A stretch of DNA of 64,000 bases from the NCBI GenBank assembly GCA_021234155.1, contig JAJEKV010000085.1, positions 2,614,706 to 2,678,705 on the forward strand, given 5' to 3'. Numbering within the stretch: position 1 is the stretch's first letter; the number at the start of each line of letters is the position of its first letter. Made by a program: the position numbers and the translations under genes. Of this stretch, positions 11,300-20,759 are shown piece after piece. The notes beneath the pieces were generated by a model. That model ran no database searches, was not told where the DNA came from, and saw only the letters and a program-made list of their open reading frames with translations. This DNA is from Isoetes taiwanensis. Its lineage: Eukaryota; Streptophyta; Lycopodiopsida; Isoetales; Isoetaceae.

Positions 11300-13620
11300 A
11301 TTCCATGGAGCAACTAGACTTGGTGATGTCGTGTCTTTGGCTTGGCTAGTTGGCTCCCCAACCTCACCGGTGGCGCCACGTGCTTGGTCTGCTGGTTGGC
11401 TCCCCACCCTATTGGTGGTGTCGCCATGTGCTTTCGGCCGGGATACTTGGTGCCCACCTGACCGGGCGGTGTGGGTTCGTTGGCTGCTCCATTGTGGTGA
11501 CCCACCCGGCTTGGTGGTGTCGTTTGTCCACACATGGGTTAGTTGACTGCCCACCCGACTTGGTGGTGTTGCGTCGGCGTTGGCTCTTGGGATTTGGTGA
11601 CCTTTGGCGTACCTGGCTGGTCCTCCTTGGGCAAGTCACGGCTGGTTTGGCTCTTTTTCTGACGGGTTGGTTGGCTCCCCAACGGCTCGCCTAGTTGCCT
11701 TCCCACCCGACTTGGTGGTTTCATCCCCGACCTCGACCCGACCCGGTGGTGGTTATGCTCTTTACCGACTTGGTGGTGGTCGGCTGCCCAATCCCGACTT
11801 GGTGGTGTTGGGTTTGGTTTAATTGGCCCCATGCGGACTTGGTGGTGTCGTTTGGTTGGCTCTGTTGGTTGGCAGCCCACCCGGTGGTGTTTGGTTCGAT
11901 TATTTGGCTCCCATGCCGGAGTTGGTGGTGTCATATGGTTGGCTCCGGTGGAATTGGCGCCCCACCCGCTTGATGGCATTTGGCGGCTGCTAGTTAGTTG
12001 CTCGCCATTGTCCCACTTGGTGGTGGTTGGCTCCCCCACCGCTCGGTGGCATTTGGCCCACCCGACTTCGGTGGTGTTTGGTTCGCTAGTTGGTCGCCCG
12101 CTCGACTTGATGGCTCTCTCGGCTACCCATCCATCTTGGAGAGGACTTGGATCGCCGCTGTTGTCTCCCCACCCCATTGGTCGTGGTCGCGGTGGTCGGA
12201 TCGATCGGCTTAGCTACCCACCCCACTTGGTGGTGTTGGCTGCCAATTCGGTCGCGTGTTTGGTTCGGTTAGTTGGCTGCCCACCCAACTTGGTCGTGTC
12301 GGTGGTCGACCCGATCAGTTTGGCTACCCAACTTGGACTTGGTGGTGTTTGGCTCCCCAACCGGTTGGTGGTTGTCCGCCCACCCGACTTCGGTGGTGTT
12401 TGGTTCCGTTAGTTGGCTGCCCACCCGACTTGGTGGTTCTCATGGCCGTTTGGCTACCCAACCGGCCTTGGTGGTGGTTGGCTCCCCACCCACCACTTGG
12501 TGGTGGTTGGCTGCCCACACCCACTTGGTGGTGGCTGGCTACCCATCCGACTTGGTCTGTTCTTTGGCCCGCCATTGTTGGCTTCCCACCCGACTTGGTT
12601 GTGTTTGGCTCCCCACCGACTTGGTGGTGTTTGGTTCGCCAGTTGGCTGCCCACCCGACTTGGTGGCTCGCCGCTTAGTTTGGCTACCCAACCCAATTGG
12701 TGGTGTTTGGCTCCCACCCGACTTGGTGGTGGTTGGCCGCCCACCTTCGATGGTGTTTGGTTCGGTTGGTTGGCTGCCCACCCGACTTGGTCGGGTCGTG
12801 TGTGGCTCCATCAGTTTATACACACCCGACTTGGTGGTGTTTGGCTCCCCACATGACTTGGTGGTGGTTGGCGGCCACCCGGCTTCGGTGGTGTTTGGTT
12901 CTAGTTGGTTGGCTGCCCACCCCACTTGGTCGGTCGTGTGGTCGGGCCAGATCAGTTTGGCTACACACCACTGCAGGTGGTGTTTGGCTCCCCACCCGAC
13001 TTTTGGTGGAGGCTGGCCGCCCACCCACCTTCGGTGGTGTTTGGTTCTGCTAGTTGGCTGCCCACCGACTTGGTGGCTCACATGCGTCGCTTAGTTTGGC
13101 TACCCAAACCCACTTGGTGGTGGCTGGCTCCCCACACCGCGACTTGGTGGTGGTTGGCTGCCCACACGACTTGGTGGTGGTTGGCTACCCATCCCACTTG
13201 GTCGGGTCTTTGGCCCCGCCGTTGGCTTCCCACCCGTCTTGGTTGTGTTTGGCTCCCCACTCGACTCAGTGGTGTTTGGACTGGTTAGTTGGCTGCCCAC
13301 CATTGTGTGTGGCTCTGTCGCTTAGTTTGGCTACCCAACCCACTTGGTGGTGTTTGGCCCCACCCTCGACTTGGTGGTGGTTGGCTGCCCACCCGACTGG
13401 GTGGTGTTTGGTTCGGTTAGTTGGCTGCCCACCCGGCTCTTGGTGGCTCTGGCCGTTAGTTTGGCTCCCCACTTGACTTGGTGGGGGTTGGCTGCCCACC
13501 CGCTTCGGTGGTGTTTGGCTGCCCACCCGGCAGCTTAGTTGGCTCCCCATCCGGCTTGGATCGCCCTCCTTGGTCTCTCAACCGACTTGGTGGTGTTTGG
13601 CTCGCTAGTCGGCTACCCAA
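11300..13620. repeat. GC-rich minisatellite array, about 27-bp unit in 130-147-bp higher-order blocks
   Basis: A degenerate unit close to GACTTGGTGGTGTTTGGCT plus CCCCACCC recurs through 2.3 kb. A higher-order landmark, 'agttggctgcccacc', occurs near 12408, 12632, 12768, 12905, 13052, 13287 and 13417, with spacings of about 224, 136, 137, 147, 235 and 130. The array lacks stop codons in several frames only because of its composition, so long open frames here are not genes. Confidence 0.85.
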
Positions 13621-13639
13621 CCCGGTTTGCATGTGGTCT

Positions 13640-15180
13640 CTCGCATTTGCCCCACCTGGTCCTCGCTTCATGGCTATGCCCGCACCGGAGCCACCTTTGC
13701 CGCTACAAGCCTGAAGTTGGCGCCTCTCCCCCGTGCCAAGACCAAGACCTGGATGCCTACCACATTAGCACGGGTCTTGGATGACATGGGGAGATGGTTA
13801 CAACGTTTGGTGGACACGCCCTTTACGTCGGACCCGCGCTCGGCCCGGCAAGGCGCTACGGAAGCGGGCATCTGGTAGATGCGGCTGACCTTTGCGGCGT
13901 CTTTTTCATGCTACGGCGATAGGCGGGTAGACGCCACATCACACTACTTGGGACGACATTTCGATATGGTTTCCATATCACATCCCCGCATTCTTGCAGC
14001 GGGATCCGCGCCTACGGCAGACCGCCCCGAGCCACCCGTTAAGCCTCAAGCCCGAGTTGGCGGCCTCCTCTTGCACCATCGCCTGATTACGGGTGGCCTC
14101 GACACATCAGCATGGAGTCTTCCACGACATGGGGAGACGGGTACCACGCCCGCAACACGCTTTTTCACGCGCCGGCCACGCATCGGCCAAGCAGGGCATC
14201 GCCGCACTTGGTAGATGCGGCGCCTTTTTCTCGCACCTTCTCACATTGTGGCTGATCACGGATGGCCTGCCACATCACCACGGTCTTTGAGGACATTAGG
14301 ATATGGCTTCCATGCCATATCCCGCATTTGCCCCGCCCGGATATCGCTTGGCGGATGACCACCAGGCCACGGCTGTCGCCTCAAGCCCGAAGTTGGCGGC
14401 CACCTTTGCGCCCGCGGCCGATAAGGGCAGCTCGCCACATCGGCACGCGCCTTTACAACAAGGAGATGGTTACAACGCCGCAACGCTGACATTTCACGCC
14501 GCTGCACCATAGACCGGGCGAGGGGCATAGAGGCACTTGGTGGATGCGGCGCCTTTGACCGCTTCTTCCTTATTGACCGGTCGATAACGGGTGGCCTTCC
14601 ACGTCACAACGGTTCTGGGTGGCATTCGATATGGTTTCATGTCATATCCCGCGCTAATGCCGCGCCCAATCCGGTATTTGTTTCAGGGCTCATGACCGCC
14701 AAGAGCCATCGCGTCGCCAAGCCCGGACGTTGGCGCCTCTCATCTCGTGCCACGCACATAACAAAGCGGCTCCACACATCAACACCGACCTTTTACAAGG
14801 GAGATGGTTGGTTGTCGACACACGCCATTCCATCGCCGCCGACCAGGACCACCAAAGCAAGACCGCACTGAGGCATTTACGGTGGATGTGGTGGTCTTTC
14901 GCGCCTCTTCGTCTTTGAGGCTGACGATGAAGGCGACCTTCGGATGATTCTGACCTTGGAGGACATTGCTCGTCACGGTTTTAAGTCTAGGCTCCCGTAT
15001 TTTTCGCCCGGCTCGGCACTGCGGCATATGACGCCCGAAATGACATTGCCGCCCTAAAGCACGAGTTGGCGGCCTCCTCCCATGCCACGGTGATAATGGG
15101 TGCGAACGTAATCGACCGCGTGTCTTGGATGGCGCCTGCCACTGGTGGTTTCCACATCGGCGGTCGCGCCCTTTCCCCAC
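13640..15180. repeat. Tandem array of about 337-bp units
   Basis: Landmarks recur at regular spacing. 'Aagcccgagttggcg'-like words lie near 13706, 14044, 14379, 14716 and 15055. 'Ggtagatgcggc'-like words lie near 13869, 14205, 14534 and 14873. 'Gggagatggttacaacg'-like words lie near 13783, 14129, 14458 and 14796. The period is 329-346 bp over roughly 4.5 units. It is GC-rich and non-coding by composition. Confidence 0.8.
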
Positions 15181-15209
15181 GGACCAGCGGTATTCACAAA
15201 CCCGTCAGC

Positions 15210-16020
15210 GCCGCCTTGGCTGATAGCGGGGGTATTTGGGCGATAGCGGGGACTGACACATCAGCCGGGTCTTGGACAACATCTCTGAGATGGTTTCCAC
15301 ATCGACAATGTTGCCCTAGCCAGCGGACCGCCCGGAAGGCGACTCTAGACCGTCGGCGCCTACTCGGTGATAGCGAAGTGCCAGGCGAACGGGATTCGAC
15401 ATGTCAGCGCAGTCCTGGGCCAGTGCGACCGGGATGGTTTCCGTCGGGCAATGCGCCCTTGCCGCCGGACGCCCGAGCCTGGGCTCTGGGCTTCCGGTCA
15501 GCGCCGCCTCGGTATCTGGGTACATGGATGATAACGGGTTTCACATCGGCCGCATCTTTGACGGCGTCATAGTGATGGTTTACACGTCGGCAATGCGCCC
15601 TTGCCCGCCGGTTCGCACTTGCTCAGCCGGACCGCCCGGGCGTTTCTAGTTCGCCAGCGACGCCTACTGATAACGGGTACCAGGCGATAACGTGGGCTGA
15701 TACGCCGGCATCGGGTCTTGGGCGGGCGTGTCGAGATGGTTTCCACGTCAGTAATCGCCCTTGCTCCCGGACCGCCTGGGAAGCGTTTCTCTCAGTCCGT
15801 CGCGACGCTTCTCGGTGATAACGGGGTAATGGCTGATAACGGGGGCCGACGTCGCCAGCACGGCTCTTGGAGGGCTTGAGATGGTTTCCATCGACAATGC
15901 GCCCTGCTCCGCCCGGACCGCCCGAGGCGTCTAGGCCCGTCAGCGCCGCGCCTCGGTGATAACGGGGGCGACCGTCATCACGCGGGTCTTGGGCGAGCAC
16001 ATATCCGGGTCCCGGATGAG
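15210..16020. repeat. Tandem array of about 145-bp units
   Basis: The word 'gatggttt(c/a)c' occurs near 15289, 15431, 15571, 15733 and 15878 (spacings 142, 140, 162, 145). Each unit also carries 'gataacggg', 'aatgcgccctt' and 'ggaccgcccg'-like blocks. It is a separate family from the 337-bp array, although 'gatggtt' and 'gataacggg' occur in both, which suggests shared ancestry. Confidence 0.75.
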
Positions 16021-16855
16021 GCAGGTCAGAGAAGTGTCCCCTCCCCAAACATAATGGATCCCTGGGTGTGCTAGAGAATATGTGCCACTAGGTGCACACG
16101 CAGCCGTACCCGACTTGAACCCCTCAAAATCCATGGACCGCTAGGCGCGCCCATCGAGCCTAGGACGTCCATATAGGCACGTTTCCTGCAACCCAGGAGG
16201 TGTCGGACCCATACCCTACCCCAAATGCGCGGACCGACTATAAGCCTAGCACACTTTAGGAGTCTTGTAGCCATGCTAGGCAACACTCCACCCCCGTTCC
16301 ACCATTGTGCTCGTTGTCTGGTGTTGAATCACGACATAGCATCCACAGCCAGGTGGGCTCTTGTGCACAGGCCGCAATTACTGGGTTTTAAGGGTTCTAA
16401 CTAGGAACATCTCTACTTCTGGATGGCCTTTAGGTCTCTATCCCCCTTTTACCCATATAACACAGGAGGAACAGAAAGAGAACATTCATATCTGATACAT
16501 CCATCACAATCTCATCTAGAACATAAAATAGAGAGTTATTCATCCATCTAACAAACAAGGGTTAGTTCCTAACTAGAATCTCAAGCTAACTAGGCCTACT
16601 AACCGATATCTGAGCTAGATCTCCCATCTCTCAAGTTCTCCATGCCCTGCTGGTGGAATAAGCTCCTCCTCCTTCTCCAACTGGCCCCAAATCGAATTGG
16701 GGCAAATTGGGGGTAGAAACCCCAATTTGGATGTCCCAAGTTAGCAGGTCTGCCTTGCCCAATCGATTTGGGCCAGGTGGCAATTTTAGATTGGCTATCA
16801 TTAATTAATTTGATATTTTAGCCCTTTTAATATTAGATTAAGCCCTAAATTCGAA

Positions 16856-16873
16856 TTAGGGTTTAGGGTTAGG
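16856..16873 (+). repeat. Short telomere-like TTTAGGG tract
   Basis: TTAGGGTTTAGGGTTAGG comprises about two and a half plant telomere repeats inside the candidate LTR. It could be a telo-box-like promoter element for the minus-strand LTR or a chance match. Confidence 0.4.
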
Positions 16874-17003
16874 TTTCCACCTTAATAATTAATGATTAAC
16901 ATAGCTAACCTTAGCTTATGAATAATTAATGTGCCATTAATTATTCATAGTGACATGTATGTATTTATACTCAAAAAGGCATATAAATACGTGGAACGTC
17001 ACA

Positions 17004-18440
17004 CCCAGTGCAAGAATTACTTCAAAGAATTCAGTTACTTCTCAGGCGCCCCCAACCCCCAGACCAAAAATTTCACTCATCCACAGTCGATGCAATAAAA
17101 TGTAGCACATAATAGCATCCAAATTGTCAATCCCAACACTGGGACCTATGAAAAAATGAGAGCTGAGAGCTTTCATAAAACGAAATGAGCAAGAGTGACT
17201 TTGCGACTTTGCTTGCAAAATCCACTACAAAAACCACGGTTGCTTATCTATGTAGATTCAAGCCTCTGCAAAAACACAATCTTGGAGAAGCTTGCACGCG
17301 CTTTCGATTCCGCCCCGCCGCTGCCCTTGCCCTTGCCCCTGCCCTTGCTACCGCCTGAAAATGCGGATTGCATACACACCCTCCATTATCTGCTAAAAAA
17401 ATCTCTACCGTCTAAATGCCACAGTGTCATAAACCCCACACCAAATCCCAAACCATTGCATTCATGTATTTAACATATTATAAAATATTCCATAGAATAT
17501 TATATCAAAACCAAATCCAGGTTTCTATAAGATACTCCCCCTCCAATCATAACCCTATAATCACCCTATAATCGCTAATACTCTATAATCGCCCTATAAT
17601 CGCTAATCCTATAAAATCGCTAATCCTGGCCCTTGGAAAAGAGCATATTCCCAATCATATGCCCTTCCCCTAAACCTCAGCCCTTGAATCCAAGTCAAGA
17701 TGGGGTCAAAACCCCATTTCCACGTCATCCTAAGGTGGATGAGGATGTATTTGGTTGCAGTCAACTATGTACATACAGAAAAGTACAACACAATTGAACC
17801 TCCTCTGCAAACAAACAGTTGAACCAGCGTGTGTGCTACAAGCCATGCACCCAAGCGTCACACTGCACAGTAACCTGCTCCACAACCTGCACCAGTTTGT
17901 AACACAATAAAAAAATGAATAACCTGTTTTACAACCAAAGAGATTTAGCAAACTGCATTCCTGTTGTGCAGCAGAATTGACTGCAACTCTGATACTCCCT
18001 TCAGAAACTACGGAATAACCTGCTGCACAAGGTGTCCTAGTTCATAACACGGTAAATAAGAAATGAAACAATCAAGCAGGAGGAGTTGAACCTCGCTGGC
18101 CGAAACCAGTACCCTGAAGCTTGTCCAACCATAATGGAGTTCCCGAAAGGGCTCCCCATTATGGCAGGGGGCTAATCCCATGCAAATGTTCAACCACACA
18201 AATGCACATGCAATGAACTTCAAAAGGAATGTTCAACAAAACATTTTTAAGCTTTCCTGATGCAGAATACATGCTCCATCCACGCCATGCAATGCAACTA
18301 AAAGAAGCAGACAGCAGCAACAAACAGTTCAAAGTTCAACAATACATCACTTCACATCAGTTCGTTGTAATGTTTAAAGCCTCCGCGTGCCTCCTCGCAA
18401 GCCTGTCCTACGCCTGTGCGCATGTCAGAGGCAGGAAGCA
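17004..18440. other. Intergenic, with simple repeats
   Basis: No gene is supported. A CCCTTG/CCCCTG tract lies at about 17321-17349. At 17541-17630 a short unit close to CCTATAATCGCTAAT repeats four or five times with variation. An open frame near 17195-17473 is explained by the tract and has no domain. Confidence 0.45.
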
Positions 18441-18451
18441 TAAGCATGGAA

Positions 18452-18911
18452 TTACAACATCATACGAAAATACCTATCAATGTGCCTAAGCTCTCTCAGC
18501 AGCAGTGCCCGTGCCAAATTCATATGGCTTCTAAGTGCCTGCCTTTCTCTTGTGGAGACAGCGACCTCATCCCACTCCATAGAACCAATCGTCTCCTCAA
18601 GTTCATGAAAGAGATGGCCCAATTGCATGCGCAACAAACGCACGGATGCTGCAACAGTTTCAGCAAGTGTGTTTATGTTAACAACACTTGTGAGTAATTC
18701 AGAAGCCACATGGGCATGCTCTGCATCTGGCGATGCTACATTGGGATGTGGGAGGCCATTGGAAATAAGGCTCTCTACAGAAGGGGGCTCAGCAGCAGCA
18801 GCCTGCGGCAATGGGGGCTCAGGGGGTCTGTCAGGAGGCGCAACTAGCTCAACCACTTCTACGTGCCCATTCTCCATCCGCACATCCGCAGGCAGTGGGA
18901 TAGGCATACCC
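18452..18911 (-). CDS. Probable 3' exon of the HUH-transposase gene
   Basis: The minus strand is open after an acceptor (GCATGCAG) at 18912, reading GMPIPLPADVRMENG onward to a stop at 18452. It has a proline/alanine-rich stretch followed by a region of predicted long helices (near 'LLRMQLGHLFHELEE' and 'RSHMNLARALLLREL'). Its strand and position downstream of the HUH frames suggest it is the C-terminal exon of the same gene. I could not find a donor in the upstream frame with the required phase 2, so the junction is unproven. It could instead be a separate small gene. Confidence 0.4.
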
Positions 18912-19048
18912 CTGCATGCATCTAAAGTCAGTACTATAAAACTACAATAAAGCAAAGTTGCAGCACAAGTAACACATAGGAAAATAGCATTCATCGAAAG
19001 GTCTTACAAACTGCCAAGTAACATGAACATAAATTGCACAAGTAATGA

Positions 19049-20101
19049 TCAATTCACAGCCATAGTATAATCAACACAATCCAAGGAGATATAATCAGGT
19101 TGGTCAGAAGTCCCTTGGTCAGAAGTCCCTTCCATTCCAGGCCTGTATTCATTGTCATCAATGTCCACGAAACCCTCATCCCCATCTCCAGGACTGGGGG
19201 CATCATCATAGTACCTCTTCCGTGCCTTACCTATTCGCTCCACAGGTTGCATACCTGCAGGAACATTAAAAATCACGCATCGTACGTCACTAGGCATGGC
19301 CTGCGAGGGATTCAAAGTTATTCTCCATGCAGCCTTCACCCGATGCTCTGAAATAAAAGCACAGTTAGTAGGCAAGATCCATTGACTAGACAAAATGAAT
19401 TTGCCGGTCCCTCGGATCCCAAGCATACTACGGTATAAACCCGGAAGCGCACGGTTGCTTCTGCCATGGTATTTAACAAAGTGATGAGCCCCATTACAGC
19501 AATTTTTTGTTATCCAACACAACGACACTCTTCAAGTCACACGCACCATGAAGCATATAGAGATCTTTCCCCATCTCCACCTGCCTCTCAGAAACATTAT
19601 GCAAACAAACCTTGAAATTTACTTTACCAAAATCTTTTAAACAGTATCCTACTAATCCCTCAAAACAGTGCATTCTGGTATTTTTAAGCGCCTTGCATAT
19701 GAGGAGGATGCCCGCCGGTCTTTGGGCTCCCCACCCAAAGAACCTCTTGATGGCAGCATTTACGGCACGAGGAGTCTTCAAGGTCGTCCTAAGCACCCCC
19801 TGGCAATGCAAGTGGTCAGTGGGATCCCCTTTCAAGGGCTCTGACACCCGAAAGCGATCCCGGGTCTTCAAGAAATCCACAAGTTTCTCAAACATGGGAA
19901 GGGGAACATCAGCCCCAGCATAACCCAAAGTAAGGCTTACATCCAACAAACCGGTTCCCTCATCCTCACCCTCTACTCTACCCCTGGCCTTGGACATGCC
20001 CTCCCTATTCCCCAGAGAAAAAGCATCATCAACACAAGCGAATTTAGCTTCAGGAGGTAAACTCTGTTTTCTAGATCTGGCTGCCCTCTTCAACATATTA
20101 C
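19049..20101 (-). CDS. HUH endonuclease, Replitron/CRESS-Rep-like transposase, frameshifted
   Basis: The frame entered at an acceptor (ACCCAG|GT) runs from 20101 to a stop at 19494. Counting from the Met at 20096, it has the three motifs of a single-tyrosine HUH endonuclease in order: a motif I-like strand LDVSLTLGY, the HUH motif HLHCQG (His at about residues 95 and 97; 19806-19814) and YCLKD with the candidate nucleophilic Tyr at about residue 151 (19644-19646). Such enzymes nick one strand and form a 5'-phosphotyrosine link to start rolling-circle-type replication. A basic tail follows, but no Walker A/B helicase is visible, which argues against a virus-derived Rep or a Helitron and for a Replitron-like transposon. 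At an A6 run (19505-19510) the frame breaks; the protein continues in the -1 frame to 19049 (NGAHHFVKYHG...). The gene is therefore mutated or the assembly lost one A. Confidence 0.6.
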
Positions 20102-20274
20102 CTGGGTTGCAGAATACCAAAGCCGAAACAGGAAATCCAGTACACCAGCACCACAAGAAGCACACAAACAAGAATTAAGACGAGCTCCAAGGATTTGCCA
20201 ACACCAGCCGTTTGAGACCACATAAATATCAACCACTGGCACAGAACAACCACAAAACAAGCAAAGAAACTAAC

Positions 20275-20404
20275 ACCTTTCACGCAAGGCGGCATGCCCG
20301 GCCCCCCTGGTGTGGATGAACTCCATCTCCTCAAACAAAGACACTAACTGCCACTCAAGGCGAAGATGCATCGACCGCCCTCCTCGGTACGCCGCGGACT
20401 CCAT
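20275..20404 (-). CDS. Probable first exon of the HUH-transposase gene
   Basis: From an ATG at 20404 the minus strand is open for 43 codons (MESAAYRGGRSMHLRLEWQ... to ...AALRER) plus one base. Splicing at GGT|GTTAGT (20275/20274) to the acceptor at 20102 joins it in phase to the HUH exon (…RER-C-NMLKRAARS). A donor two bases earlier (AAAG|GTGTTA) would run into a stop. The segment is arginine- and glutamate-rich without a known domain. The donor is not ideal, so the exon is a proposal. Confidence 0.4.
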
Positions 20405-20759
20405 GTCCTCTGATCCATCCGCTCCACGCGGAAGCGAACAAATGCGCACGACTACACTTCTAAAAACTGAAATTTCCTAACAAAACCCTAAAGACCATTG
20501 AACAACCAAAACCCATATGCTGACATCAGAATTATACGGAAACATCATACGAATACACTTCAAAACCATTGAAAACCATACGTAAGCCCACACCAAAACA
20601 ACATTTTGGAAACTTAATCCCCCTCCAACAAAAGGGTTGCCCGGGCAACCAAAAACATGGGCGCGGTGTTAATTAAAACAACAATATTAGCTTCAATATG
20701 TTCAATTATTAATAATAGAGTTTAGGGTTCAACGCATTCGGAGGTAGATCCAGGAGCAG
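20405..20759. promoter_or_regulatory. Divergent 5' region between the HUH gene and mRPS29, with telo-box
   Basis: About 355 bp separate the proposed HUH-gene start (minus strand) from the mRPS29 start (plus strand). TTTAGGGTT at 20721-20729 is a telo-box, a motif common in the 5' leaders of plant genes for ribosomal and other translation components. It lies about 31 bp before the mRPS29 ATG, which suits that gene. No clear TATA box was chosen. Confidence 0.45.

Larger units (their letters stand above)
10371..17003 (-). mobile_element. Candidate 6.6-kb LTR carrying three GC-rich tandem arrays
   Basis: The segment starts TGTGACGCTCC on the plus strand and ends GGAACGTCACA, the inverted TG...CA terminal signature of an LTR. 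It directly abuts a Met-tRNA primer-binding site. On the minus strand, TATA-like sequences (near 16958-16966 and 16981-16988) lie close to the U3 end. The outer parts (10371-11000 and 16250-17003) have ordinary base composition; the centre (11000-16050) is GC-rich tandem repeat. No second LTR is in the window, so the length rests on the terminal match alone. Alternatives are two smaller LTR fragments with arrays inserted between them, or a rearranged locus. Confidence 0.5.

Noticed and set aside
11037-13784. Long open frames on both strands, up to 273 codons, in the GC-rich block
   Set aside because: They exist in many overlapping frames because the tandem units lack stop codons; peptides are low-complexity W/P/G/V or Q/P/T repeats with no domain.
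11000-16050. GC-rich block as bacterial contamination or transferred DNA
   Set aside because: It has no bacterial-type genes, is periodic, and grades into plant-like sequence within LTR-type ends.
13879-16134. Open frames of 60-168 codons in the 337-bp and 145-bp arrays
   Set aside because: Composition artefact of GC-rich repeats; no conserved domain and the frames do not keep phase between units.
18627-18950. 107-codon plus-strand frame opposite the HUH gene's 3' exon
   Set aside because: Antisense shadow of a GC-richer coding stretch, low-complexity Ser/Gly/Ala.
19049-20101. HUH gene as an integrated geminivirus-like or other CRESS virus Rep
   Set aside because: No helicase Walker motifs, no capsid gene or intergenic stem-loop, and apparent introns; a transposon origin fits better, though not proven.
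19049-20101. HUH gene as a Helitron
   Set aside because: No two-tyrosine Rep motif, no Pif1-type helicase, and no recognisable 5' TC / 3' CTRR hairpin ends.
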